In this document: positions 1 to 6,709 of the stretch, in pieces
Layout: the number at the start of each line of letters is the position of its first letter
Position numbering within the stretch: position 1 is the stretch's first letter
Assembly (NCBI RefSeq): GCF_000955955.1
Contig: NZ_JYJG01000124.1
Span: forward strand, 1 to 16,844
DNA: 16,844 nt
Source of the DNA: Lentzea aerocolonigenes
GTDB taxonomy: Bacteria > Actinomycetota > Actinomycetes > Mycobacteriales > Pseudonocardiaceae
Direction of reading: 5' to 3'
The notes under the pieces: generated by a model
Told to the model about the DNA's origin: nothing
The model's input: only the letters and a program-made list of their open reading frames with translations
Databases searched by the model: none
Program-made: the position numbers and the translations under genes

Positions 1-2010
1 ACGCTGCACCCAGTCGACGATCTGCTCGACGGCCCGTTCGACCGGCACGCCGTTGATCTGCGTGCCGTCGCGGAACCGGAACGACACCGCGTTCGCCTCC
101 ACGTCCTTGGCGCCGGCCAGGAGCATGAACGGCACCTTCTGCATGGTGTGGTTGCGGATCTTCTTCTGCATGCGGTCGTCGGACGCGTCGATGTCGATCC
201 GGATGCCCTTCTTGCGAAGAACCTCACGAACCGCGAACAGGTGATCGGCGTTGTCGCTGGTCACCGGGATGCCCACGACCTGCACCGGAGCGAGCCACGC
301 CGGGAACGCGCCCGCGTAGTGCTCGGTCAGCACGCCGAAGAACCGCTCCACCGAGCCGAACAGCGCGCGGTGGATCATGACCGGGCGCACGCGCGAGCCG
401 TCGGGCCCGGTGTACTCGAGCTCGAACCGCTCCGGCAGGTTGAAGTCGAGCTGGATCGTCGACATCTGCCAGGTGCGGCCCAGCGCGTCGCGGCACTGCA
501 CCGAGATCTTCGGGCCGTAGAACGCGGCGCCACCGGGGTCCGGCACGAGCTCCAGACCGGACTCGCGGGCCACCGACGCGAGCGTCTCGGTCGCCTCGTC
601 CCAGATCGCGTCCTCACCCACGTACTTCTCGGGGTTCTTGGTCGAGAGCTCCAGGTAGAAGTCGTCCAGGCCGTAGTCGCGCAGCAGGTCCAGCACGAAC
701 GTGAGCAGCGACTTCAGCTCGTCGCGGATCTGGTCGCGGGTGCAGAAGATGTGCGCGTCGTCCTGCGTCATGCCGCGCACGCGGGTGAGGCCGTGCACCA
801 CGCCGGACTTCTCGTAGCGGTACACCGAGCCGAACTCGAACATGCGCAGCGGCAGCTCGCGGTACGAACGCCCGCGCGACTTGAAGATCAGGTCGTGGAA
901 CGGGCAGTTCATCGGCTTCAGGTAGTAGTCCTGGCCCGGCTTGCGAACGGTGCCGTCCTCGTTGAGCTCGGCGTCGAGGTGCATCGCCGGGTACATGCCG
1001 TCCTTGTACCAGTCCAGGTGACCGGAGACCTCGAACAGATTTCCCTTGGTGATGTGCGGCGAGTACACGAACTCGTAGCCGGCCTCGGTGTGCCGCTGCC
1101 GGGAGTAGTCCTCCATGGCCTTGCGGATGATGCCGCCCTTGGGGTGGAACACCGCGAGACCCGAACCGATCTCGTCCGGGAACGAGAACAGGTCCAGCTC
1201 GACACCGAGCTTGCGGTGGTCGCGGCGCTCGGCCTCGGCCAGGCGCTCCAGGTACGCGTCCTGCGCCTCCTGCGACTCCCACGCGGTGCCGTAGATGCGC
1301 TGCAGCTGCGGGTTGTTCTCGTTGCCCCGCCAGTACGCGGCCGCGACACGGGTCAGCTTGAACGCCGGGATGTGCTTGGTGGTCGGCACGTGCGGGCCGC
1401 GGCACAGGTCACCCCACACCTGCTCGCCGGTGCGCGGGTCGAGGTTGTCGTAGATCGTCAGCTCGCCGCCGCCGACCTCCATGACCTCACTGGTGTCGAC
1501 GTCGCTCTTGATGTCGACGAGTTCCAGCTTGAACGGCTCCTTCGCGAGTTCCGCCTTGGCCGCGTCCACCGACTCGACCACGCGACGCGAGAACCGCTGC
1601 GAGCCCTTGATGATCTGCTTCATGCGCTTCTCCAGCGCCTGCAGGTCCTCGGGCGTGAACGGCTTCTCGACCTGGAAGTCGTAGTAGAAGCCGTCCTTCA
1701 CGGGCGGGCCGATGCCGAGCTTGGCGTCGGGGAACTGCTGCTGCACCGCCTGCGCCAGCACGTGCGCGGCGGAGTGGCGGATGACGCTGCGGCCGTCCTC
1801 GGTGTCCGCGGCGACGGCCTCGACCTCGACGTCGACCTGCGGGGTCCACGACAGGTCGCGCAGGTGGCCCTCGGCGTCCTTCACGACGACGATCGCGTCG
1901 GAGCCCTTGCCGGGAAGACCGGCCTCGCGCACCGCCGTGCCCGCCGTCGTCCCAGCCGGAACCACCACGCGAGGCGGGTTCTGGGCGACTGCTGGGCGCG
2001 GTTCGGACAC
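1..2010 (-). CDS. thrS: Threonyl-tRNA synthetase (C-terminus cut by window edge)
   Basis: Charges tRNA-Thr with threonine in the cytoplasm. The visible 670 residues are nearly the whole enzyme, with perhaps 15-25 C-terminal residues missing. Domains in order: TGS domain (about 10-75), editing domain with HxxxH (H79, H83) and CRGPH (C203, H207), class II catalytic core (about 290-565), and anticodon-binding domain from about 575. The three zinc ligands are present: C369 in MNCPFH, H420 in TQDDAHIF and H547 in MIHRALFGS. Their spacing (51 and 127) nearly equals that of the E. coli enzyme (C334, H385, H511). Motif 2 reads [12 protein letters not shown]. The GTG start is chosen because AGGAG lies 5 nt upstream and the TGS domain follows at once. 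It sits 33 bp after the acetyltransferase gene on the same strand, so the two may share a transcript. I saw no T-box leader in this short gap. Very confident. Confidence 0.97.
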   Translation of the reverse strand, partial: MSEPRPAVAQNPPRVVVPAGTTAGTAVREAGLPGKGSDAIVVVKDAEGHLRDLSWTPQVDVEVEAVAADTEDGRSVIRHSAAHVLAQAVQQQFPDAKLGIGPPVKDGFYYDFQVEKPFTPEDLQALEKRMKQIIKGSQRFSRRVVESVDAAKAELAKEPFKLELVDIKSDVDTSEVMEVGGGELTIYDNLDPRTGEQVWGDLCRGPHVPTTKHIPAFKLTRVAAAYWRGNENNPQLQRIYGTAWESQEAQDAYLERLAEAERRDHRKLGVELDLFSFPDEIGSGLAVFHPKGGIIRKAMEDYSRQRHTEAGYEFVYSPHITKGNLFEVSGHLDWYKDGMYPAMHLDAELNEDGTVRKPGQDYYLKPMNCPFHDLIFKSRGRSYRELPLRMFEFGSVYRYEKSGVVHGLTRVRGMTQDDAHIFCTRDQIRDELKSLLTFVLDLLRDYGLDDFYLELSTKNPEKYVGEDAIWDEATETLASVARESGLELVPDPGGAAFYGPKISVQCRDALGRTWQMSTIQLDFNLPERFELEYTGPDGSRVRPVMIHRALFGSVERFFGVLTEHYAGAFPAWLAPVQVVGIPVTSDNADHLFAVREVLRKKGIRIDIDASDDRMQKKIRNHTMQKVPFMLLAGAKDVEANAVSFRFRDGTQINGVPVERAVEQIVDWVQR

Positions 2011-2043
2011 GATGACTCCTAGATAGAAGATTGGGTTTGCGGA

Positions 2044-2535
2044 TCAGATGTTATCGGTGCTCAAAACCGACATGGCGATCGAGTCGTAGAAGACGCCGTC
2101 CCAGAGCAGGGCGTCGCGCAGACGGCCCTCCTCGCGGAAGCCGAGCTTCTTGTAGACGTGGATCGCCCGGTCGTTGAACTCGTACACCTCGAGGCCCACC
2201 CGGTGCAGGTTGCGCTCCTTGAACGCGTGGTCGAGGACGTGCTGCAGCGCGATGGTGCCGTAGCCCTTGCCGAAGCAGTCCCACAACGCGATCCGCACAC
2301 CGGCCGACCTGTTGTGCTCGTCGATGGTCAGCACGACCTCGCCGATGAACCTGCCGTCCTCGGTGATGGCGCGGGTGTAGCGGTTCGGGTCGTTGAGGGT
2401 GCGCTCGATGTACGCCTCGTAGTCCTCAAGGGCGAAGGTCGCGTGCGTGCCCGTGAACCGGTTGACCTCGTCGTTCTGAGGGCCACCGGCGAGCATCTGC
2501 GGGGCGAACTCCTTGCGGAGCGGTACGAGTTCCAT
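2044..2535 (-). CDS. GNAT-family N-acetyltransferase (RimJ/RimL-like)
   Basis: A 163-aa acetyl-CoA-dependent acyltransferase. The core is visible: beta-strand region GRFIGEVVLTID (61-72), the acetyl-CoA loop FGKGYGT (88-94) followed by a helix, and the C-terminal NDRAIHVYKKLGFREEGRLRD (121-141), which is the classic GNAT motif B with the Asn-x-x-Ala and Tyr-x-x-x-Gly-Phe pattern. The end of the protein (LLWDGVFYDSIAMSVL) resembles the RimJ/RimL and spermidine N-acetyltransferase groups. The substrate cannot be told. The ATG at 2535 is preferred over more upstream codons because those run antisense through the amylase signal-peptide region and give no GNAT-like sequence. A modest AGGA lies just upstream. 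It lies directly upstream of thrS (33 bp) and diverges from the amylase with about 50 bp between starts. Confidence 0.9.
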   Translation of the reverse strand: MELVPLRKEFAPQMLAGGPQNDEVNRFTGTHATFALEDYEAYIERTLNDPNRYTRAITEDGRFIGEVVLTIDEHNRSAGVRIALWDCFGKGYGTIALQHVLDHAFKERNLHRVGLEVYEFNDRAIHVYKKLGFREEGRLRDALLWDGVFYDSIAMSVLSTDNI

Positions 2536-2573
2536 GGTCCTATCGAACCTGGCGCGGCAACCGGTTTCCTGCT

Positions 2574-2585
2574 TAGCGTGCAGTG
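2574..2585 (+). promoter_or_regulatory. Candidate leaderless promoter of the alpha-amylase gene (-10 TAGCGT)
   Basis: TAGCGT at 2574-2579 fits the actinobacterial -10 pattern TANNNT and is followed by 6 nt and then the ATG at 2586. Transcription would start at or very near the start codon. No Shine-Dalgarno sequence precedes the gene, which agrees with a leaderless mRNA. I see no good -35 box. A start at the GTG at 2583 would fit this spacing less well. Confidence 0.5.
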
Positions 2586-3938
2586 ATGCGGTTACTGTTG
2601 GTCCTGGCAATGGTGCTGGGCGCGCTCTCCGCGCCTGTGGTCTCGGCGGCTCCTGCAGGCCCCCGAGACGTGATAGTTCAGCTCTTCGAGTGGAACTGGC
2701 GGTCCGTCGCCGCCGAATGCCCACGGCTCAGTTCGTACGGCTACGTGCAGGTCTCGCCACCTCAAGAACACGTGACCGGCCCCCAGTGGTGGACGCAGTA
2801 CCAGCCGGTCTCGTACCAGATCGAGTCACGGCTGGGGACGCGCGCCGAGTTCGCGTCGATGGTCACCGCGTGCCACAACGCGGGCGTGAAGGTGCTGGTC
2901 GACGCGGTGATCAACCACACGACCGGCGGCAGTGGCACGGGCTGGGCCGGGTCGCCGTACACGCACTACGACCACCCCGGCACGTACGCGTCGTGGGACT
3001 TCCACCACTGCGGACGCAACGGCAACGACGACATCGTCAACTACGGCGACCGGTGGGAGGTCCAGAACTGCGAGCTCGTGAACCTCGCGGACCTGGCCAC
3101 GGACACCACCTACGTGCGCGACAAGATCGCCGCGTACCTGAACGACCTGCTGTCGCTCGGCGTCGACGGGTTCCGGCTGGACGCCTCGAAGCACATGCCC
3201 GCTGCGGACATCGCGGCCATCAAGTCGCGCCTCTCGCGGTCGGCGTACATCGTGCAGGAGGTCATCTACGGCTCCGGCGAGCCCATCGGGCCTGGTGAGT
3301 ACACGGGCAACGGCGATGTGCACGAGTTCCGCTACGCGCGGGACCTGAAGCGGGTCTTCAACAACGAGAAGCTCGCGTATCTGAAGAACTACGGCGAGGG
3401 CTGGGGCTACCTGCCGTCGTCACAGGCCGTGGTGTTCGTGGACAACCACGACACGCAACGCGACGGTTCGACCCTGTCCTATCGGGATGGACGCCGGTAC
3501 ACGACCGCGAACACGTTCATGCTCGCGTGGCCGTACGGAACGCCCGCGTTGATGTCCGGCTACGCGTACTCGTCGAACGACCAGGGCCCGCCACAGGACT
3601 CGTCGGGACGCATCACGGACGTCTCCTGTGGATCAACCTGGCTGTGCGAGCACCGGCAGTTCGAAGGAATGGCCGGCTTCCGGAACGCAACGCGCGGCAC
3701 GAGCGTCACAAACTGGTGGGACGACGGGAACGACGTGATCGCGTTCGGACGGGGCAGCCGCGGCTACGTGGTGATCAACGACTCCGACCAGGCCGTGACC
3801 GGCAGGTCTTTCCAGACGTCGATGCCATCGGGGCAGTACTGCGACGTGTCCGGCTTCGGCGGGTGCACGACCGTTGGCTCGTCCGGGTGGTTCGCGTTCA
3901 CCGTCCAACCACACTCCTCGTTCGCGATTCATACGTAG
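2586..3938 (+). CDS. Secreted alpha-amylase, GH13 family
   Basis: Cleaves internal alpha-1,4 bonds of starch outside the cell. The 450-aa precursor (from the ATG at 2586; a GTG 3 nt earlier is also possible) starts with a signal peptide: a hydrophobic stretch then VVSAAPA, with cleavage likely after an Ala near residues 21-23. All four GH13 regions are present: DAVINH (106-111), GFRLDASKH with nucleophile D199, QEVI with acid/base E225, and FVDNHD with D289. The sequence closely resembles the animal pancreatic/Streptomyces type (QLFEWNW, GEGWG, NYGDRWEVQNCELV). The catalytic barrel and a C-terminal beta domain fill the whole length. There is no starch-binding module, unlike many Streptomyces relatives of about 560 aa. 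The residue matching the third pancreatic chloride ligand (R337) appears to be Ser. It stands alone between a divergent acetyltransferase and a terminator. Confidence 0.95.
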   Translation: MRLLLVLAMVLGALSAPVVSAAPAGPRDVIVQLFEWNWRSVAAECPRLSSYGYVQVSPPQEHVTGPQWWTQYQPVSYQIESRLGTRAEFASMVTACHNAGVKVLVDAVINHTTGGSGTGWAGSPYTHYDHPGTYASWDFHHCGRNGNDDIVNYGDRWEVQNCELVNLADLATDTTYVRDKIAAYLNDLLSLGVDGFRLDASKHMPAADIAAIKSRLSRSAYIVQEVIYGSGEPIGPGEYTGNGDVHEFRYARDLKRVFNNEKLAYLKNYGEGWGYLPSSQAVVFVDNHDTQRDGSTLSYRDGRRYTTANTFMLAWPYGTPALMSGYAYSSNDQGPPQDSSGRITDVSCGSTWLCEHRQFEGMAGFRNATRGTSVTNWWDDGNDVIAFGRGSRGYVVINDSDQAVTGRSFQTSMPSGQYCDVSGFGGCTTVGSSGWFAFTVQPHSSFAIHT

Positions 3939-3969
3939 ACGCTTCTAAGTGGTTTTTCGGATGCGTCCG

Positions 3970-4006
3970 GGTGGGCCGGGCGAGCACGCTGTTGGCCCGG
4001 CCCGCC
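3970..4006 (+). terminator. Hairpin terminator after the alpha-amylase gene
   Basis: GGGCCGGGC (3973-3981) and GCCCGGCCC (3995-4003) are perfect inverted repeats. The stem extends by a G-T pair and two G-C pairs (3970-3972 with 4004-4006), giving about 12 bp around a 13-nt loop, 32 nt after the amylase stop. No T-run follows, which is common for actinobacterial terminators. Confidence 0.7.
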
Positions 4007-4019
4007 GTTAGGAGCTCCG

Positions 4020-4322
4020 ATGCACGACCTCGTCATCGAATGCCCGGTCCACCTGACCGAGTCCAACCGGGACGAACTGCGCCTGCTCTACGCCGACCTG
4101 CGCGACCACTACGCCCGCCGCGACGACCGTGACGGCACGCGCACCACGCTGCACTTCGTGTGGTCGGGCGACCTCGACGCCGAACTCTTCGGCGCGACCT
4201 ACGCGGACCAGCGGCACATCTTCACCGCCTCGCGGCCCATCCTGAACTCGACCCAGAACGGGCTTCAGGAAACGAACAGGCGGCTGTCAGGCTGCTATCA
4301 GCCGAACGGCGCATCGTTGTAG
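4020..4322 (+). CDS. Small protein of unknown function (100 aa)
   Basis: I do not recognise this protein. It has a strong AGGAG 5 nt before the ATG and typical high-GC third positions over most of its length, so it is probably real. It is soluble, rich in Asp and Arg (LRDHYARRDDRDGTR, 28-42), with a short hydrophobic strand TLHFVWSGDLDAELFG (43-58), and has no signal peptide or membrane segment. The last 25 codons (NSTQNGLQETNRRLSGCYQP and onward) have lower G/C at third positions and may double as the promoter region of the next gene. It follows the amylase terminator and ends 2 nt before the ATG of the membrane protein gene at 4325, suggesting co-expression. An alternative is that the true protein ended earlier and the tail is frameshifted. 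Confidence 0.65.
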   Translation: MHDLVIECPVHLTESNRDELRLLYADLRDHYARRDDRDGTRTTLHFVWSGDLDAELFGATYADQRHIFTASRPILNSTQNGLQETNRRLSGCYQPNGASL

Positions 4323-4324
4323 AC

Positions 4325-4774
4325 ATGAGCGAGCAGGGACAGGCGCCTCCACCGCAGGAGCCGTCGAAGAACGATCCGCAGGCAGCCCAGCCTGCACCGG
4401 ACCAGGCGACGACCCCGCTGCCCGCCGACGCACCGGCCACGCCTGGTCAGCAGCCCGCACCGGAACAGCCGGCGGCGACAGCAGCAGAACCACCCCCGGC
4501 AGCCGCACCAGTCGCCACCCCCGCCCGGCCCGGCCGCGCGAGGCGGTTCGCCGGGCACCGCGCCACCCAGCTCGTGGCCGTGGGCCTGCTGGGGCTCGTC
4601 CTCGGCGGCGGCATCGTGGGAGCGGTCGCGGCCAACCGCGCCGATCACGGCGGACCCGGTCACGTCCGCATGTACGAGCGTGGTGACCGCGGACCCGATC
4701 GCGGTGACCGCGGGGGTGACCGCTTCGAGCAACGCGGTCCGTTCAACGACCGCGGCGACCGCTTCGAGCGGTAA
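4325..4774 (+). CDS. Proline-rich single-pass membrane protein, function unknown
   Basis: A 149-aa protein in three parts. Residues 5-68 are a disordered tail rich in Pro, Ala and Gln. A basic patch (RPGRARRFAGHR, 69-79) is followed by one membrane helix (about 82-103, LVAVGLLGLVLGGGIVGAVA). Residues 104-149 form an outer tail with repeated Arg-Gly-Asp-Arg units (ERGDRGPDRGDRGGDRFEQR). The basic patch before the helix puts the N-terminus in the cytoplasm and the tail outside. At DNA level GGTGACCGC occurs three times (4682, 4703, 4715) and GACCGCTTCGAG twice (4718, 4757), so the tail grew by repeat expansion. The start is the ATG 2 nt after the preceding stop; a longer reading with an upstream start would overlap that gene out of frame and adds nothing recognisable. 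Function is unknown. Confidence 0.7.
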   Translation: MSEQGQAPPPQEPSKNDPQAAQPAPDQATTPLPADAPATPGQQPAPEQPAATAAEPPPAAAPVATPARPGRARRFAGHRATQLVAVGLLGLVLGGGIVGAVAANRADHGGPGHVRMYERGDRGPDRGDRGGDRFEQRGPFNDRGDRFER

Positions 4775-4844
4775 CCCGGCCGAGCGCGCGGCCCGCGCAG
4801 AACCCGAGTCCCCGACGGTGTGGGTCGCGCGCTCCCTTACGCCA

Positions 4845-4897
4845 GGAACGCGCGCCACGGCTGAATAACCCCCTCGTTCCGCCGTGGCGTGCGTTCC
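4845..4897. terminator. Bidirectional terminator between convergent genes
   Basis: Arms of 17 bp (4845-4861 and 4881-4897, GGAACGCGCGCCACGGC against GCCGTGGCGTGCGTTCC) pair throughout with one G-T pair, around a 19-nt loop. It lies between the stop of the plus-strand membrane protein gene (4774) and the stop of the minus-strand fadD-like gene (4915), so it can end both transcripts. It accounts for most of the 140-bp gap between these genes; I see nothing else in the gap. Confidence 0.8.
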
Positions 4898-4914
4898 GCC
4901 CTAAATCCTGTGCA

Positions 4915-6555
4915 CTATGCCTGCGGTCCCAAGCGGATCGCCAGCAGCTGGCGCCGCAGCACCTTCCCGGTGGCGTTGCGCGGCAGTTTCGGCACGACCA
5001 CGACCTCGCGCGGAACCTTGTGCCGCGCCAACCGGGTGCGCACGAACTCGCGCAGCTCCCGCACGTCGATCCGCGCCCCCGCCACCGGCACCACGAAGGC
5101 GCGCAACCGTTGCCCGTACTCGGGATCCGGCACGCCGAGCACCGCCGCGTCGCGCACCCGGTAGTGCGTCATGAGCAGGTTCTCCACCTCGACCGGGTAC
5201 ACGTTCTCGCCGCCGGACACGATCATGTCGTCCTGGCGGCCGTCGAAGTACAGGCGTCCGCTCGGGTCGAAGTGGCCGAGGTCGCCGGTCGCGACCAGAC
5301 CGTCGATGGTCTCCTTCGCCGAGCCGTCCGTGTAGAGGTCGACCGTCAGCGAGCCGCGCACGAAGATCCGGCCCGTCACGAACGAGCGGGTGATCCGCGC
5401 GCCGTGCTCGTCGTAGATCCGCACGATGCAGTTGTGCGGCGGCATGCCCACGCTCGACGGCGCGGCCTCCAGGTCCTCCGGGGTGGCCACGGTGGCGACC
5501 GCGACCTCCGTGGAGCCGTAGAGGTTGTAGAGCACCGGTCCGAGCACGGCCTGGGTGCGGTGCACGAGGTCCGTCGGGATCACGGCGCCGGAGCAGAACA
5601 CCACGCGCAGGTGCGAGAGGTCGAACGAGTCGATGACGGACCGGTCCAGTTCCATGATCCGTTGCAGCATCGTCGGCACCAGCACGATCGTCGTGCAGCG
5701 CTGGCCCTGCACCGACCACAGCGTCTTGCGCGGGTCGAACCGGCGCTGCAGCACCGCGCGCGAACCCAGCGACATGGCGAGCGTCAGGTGCGAGTAGCCG
5801 ACCGAGTGGAAGATCGGCGCCGCGATGAACGTCGACTCGCCGGAGTGCATCGGGATGCGGTCGAGGAAGTCCGACGCGGTGAGCACCGACTTGATCTCGC
5901 GCGGCGTTCCCTTCGGCACCCCCGTTGTCCCTGACGTCAGCTGGATGACGACACCGGGCTCGCGCGGCGGTTCCAGCTCTCCGCGCGGCGCCTTGGCCAC
6001 CAGCTGGTCGAGTGTCGGGGTGCGCCGGTCCAGTCCGTCGCGCGACCAGGCGAGCCAGCGCGGGATCGACGGCGGCAGCTGGTGGAACAGCGGAGTGAAC
6101 TCCTCATCGTGAATCACGAGCGACACGCGTTCACGTTGAAAGAGATCCAGCACGACCGGGGCGCCGAATCCGGTGTTCACCAGCAACACCCGGACGCCGA
6201 GCTTCGCGCACGCCAGCAGCGACTCGACCATTCCGCGGTGGTTGCGGCACATCAACGCGACGATGTGCGTGTGCTGCACCCCCAGCGCGCGCAAACCCTG
6301 CGCGATCGCGTTCGATCGCCGGTCGAGTTGTCTGTAGGTCACCGAACCGCGTTCGTCGACAACCGCGACACCATCCGGATTCAGCCGGACGGAACGGCGC
6401 AGCGCCGTGACGTTCGGCCCCCAGACCTTGACCTCTTTCAACGCCTGCACGGACATCTTGAAGTTCGTGAGACTCACCATGCCCGCGGCGGACAAGACAC
6501 GGAGTGAGTGCACCCGGCCCATGGCGTCGCGAAACACCTTGCGCAACCCTGGCAT
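4915..6555 (-). CDS. Fatty acyl-CoA synthetase (FadD-type AMP-binding ligase)
   Basis: Activates a carboxylic acid, probably a fatty acid, to its CoA thioester through an acyl-adenylate. The 546-aa protein shows the ANL-superfamily motifs: LTSGTTGVPKG (206-216), LYGSTE (345-350), TGD (423-425), the hinge region RQDDMIVSGGENVYPVEVE (440-458) and the C-terminal lysine in NATGKVLRR (K531). The N-terminus (FKMSVQALKEVKVWGPNVTALRRSVRLNPDGVAVVDERG) resembles mycobacterial FadD2-like enzymes, so a long-chain substrate is plausible but not proven. The ATG at 6555 is chosen because GAGGAG stands 6 nt upstream. A TTG at 6660 would add 35 residues unlike the family and would cover the likely promoter. 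It lies 147 bp downstream of gntR on the same strand, separated by a stack of palindromic operators, so it probably has its own regulated promoter. Confidence 0.92.
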   Translation of the reverse strand: MPGLRKVFRDAMGRVHSLRVLSAAGMVSLTNFKMSVQALKEVKVWGPNVTALRRSVRLNPDGVAVVDERGSVTYRQLDRRSNAIAQGLRALGVQHTHIVALMCRNHRGMVESLLACAKLGVRVLLVNTGFGAPVVLDLFQRERVSLVIHDEEFTPLFHQLPPSIPRWLAWSRDGLDRRTPTLDQLVAKAPRGELEPPREPGVVIQLTSGTTGVPKGTPREIKSVLTASDFLDRIPMHSGESTFIAAPIFHSVGYSHLTLAMSLGSRAVLQRRFDPRKTLWSVQGQRCTTIVLVPTMLQRIMELDRSVIDSFDLSHLRVVFCSGAVIPTDLVHRTQAVLGPVLYNLYGSTEVAVATVATPEDLEAAPSSVGMPPHNCIVRIYDEHGARITRSFVTGRIFVRGSLTVDLYTDGSAKETIDGLVATGDLGHFDPSGRLYFDGRQDDMIVSGGENVYPVEVENLLMTHYRVRDAAVLGVPDPEYGQRLRAFVVPVAGARIDVRELREFVRTRLARHKVPREVVVVPKLPRNATGKVLRRQLLAIRLGPQA

Positions 6556-6593
6556 CAACAGCTCCTCGCGCTGCAAGTCCCCGAGGTATTCGG

Positions 6594-6622
6594 ACGGTAA
6601 CGGGCCGATTGCCTCCCGCCAA
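6594..6622 (-). promoter_or_regulatory. Candidate promoter of the fadD-like gene
   Basis: On the minus strand TTGGCG (6622-6617) and TACCGT (6599-6594) are separated by 17 bp, a good fit to actinobacterial sigma-70-type promoters. Transcription would start near 6587, leaving a leader of about 30 nt that contains the GAGGAG ribosome site. If right, the three palindromes at 6632-6709 lie upstream of the -35 box. Confidence 0.45.
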
Positions 6623-6631
6623 GAGTTGTTC

Positions 6632-6648
6632 CATGCGGAATTCGCATG
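6632..6648. promoter_or_regulatory. Inverted repeat CATGCG-N5-CGCATG, possible operator
   Basis: Perfect 6-bp arms around GAATT, centred about 53 bp upstream of the predicted fadD transcription start. No regulator family is suggested by the sequence itself. Confidence 0.35.
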
Positions 6649-6663
6649 ACAACGGGACAATTG

Positions 6664-6685
6664 AACCTGTAAACGTTTTCAGGTT
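6664..6685. promoter_or_regulatory. LacI/cre-like palindromic operator
   Basis: A 22-bp palindrome (arms AACCTG/CAGGTT and core AAACGTTT) is broken only by a T-T pair at 6670/6679. The inner 14 bp TGTAAACGTTTTCA (6668-6681) fits the LacI-family/cre consensus TGWAANCGNTNWCA at every position. It lies between gntR and the fadD-like gene. No LacI-family gene is in the window, so the binding protein would act from elsewhere. Confidence 0.5.
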
Positions 6686-6691
6686 GCAAGG

Positions 6692-6709
6692 GGTCTGACC
6701 GGTCAGACC
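6692..6709. promoter_or_regulatory. Perfect 18-bp palindrome, FadR/GntR-type double operator
   Basis: GGTCTGACCGGTCAGACC is its own reverse complement. It consists of two abutting copies of GGTCNGACC, the core of the E. coli FadR site TGGTCNGACCA and of the FadR-subfamily pattern GT-N3-AC. It overlaps the stop codon of the gntR gene (6703-6705) and lies upstream of fadD, so the GntR protein encoded next to it is the obvious candidate ligand. It could fold as a short hairpin, but no T-run follows in the direction of gntR transcription. Confidence 0.55.

Noticed and set aside
148..2022. Long plus-strand open frame (about 620 codons) antisense to thrS
   Set aside because: It reads as low-complexity Arg/Val/Leu/His/Asp sequence typical of the mirror frame of high-GC genes, while the minus strand is an unmistakable threonyl-tRNA synthetase.
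2011..2043. Possible T-box or attenuator ahead of thrS
   Set aside because: Only 33 bp separate it from the preceding gene, with no stem-loop or T-box sequence visible.
2536..2724. Upstream extension of the GNAT acetyltransferase (226 residues in total)
   Set aside because: The extension is antisense to the amylase signal-peptide region, is rich in Arg/Pro and not GNAT-like. The ATG at 2535 gives the normal family length.
6556..6660. TTG start at 6660 extending the acyl-CoA synthetase by 35 residues
   Set aside because: The added residues do not look like the family N-terminus, and the ATG at 6555 has a strong GAGGAG at 6 nt. The region holds a promoter candidate and palindromes instead.
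6692..6709. Reading the 18-bp palindrome as the gntR terminator
   Set aside because: A hairpin would have a very short stem with a minimal loop, and no T-run follows on the minus strand. The FadR-like repeats explain it better.
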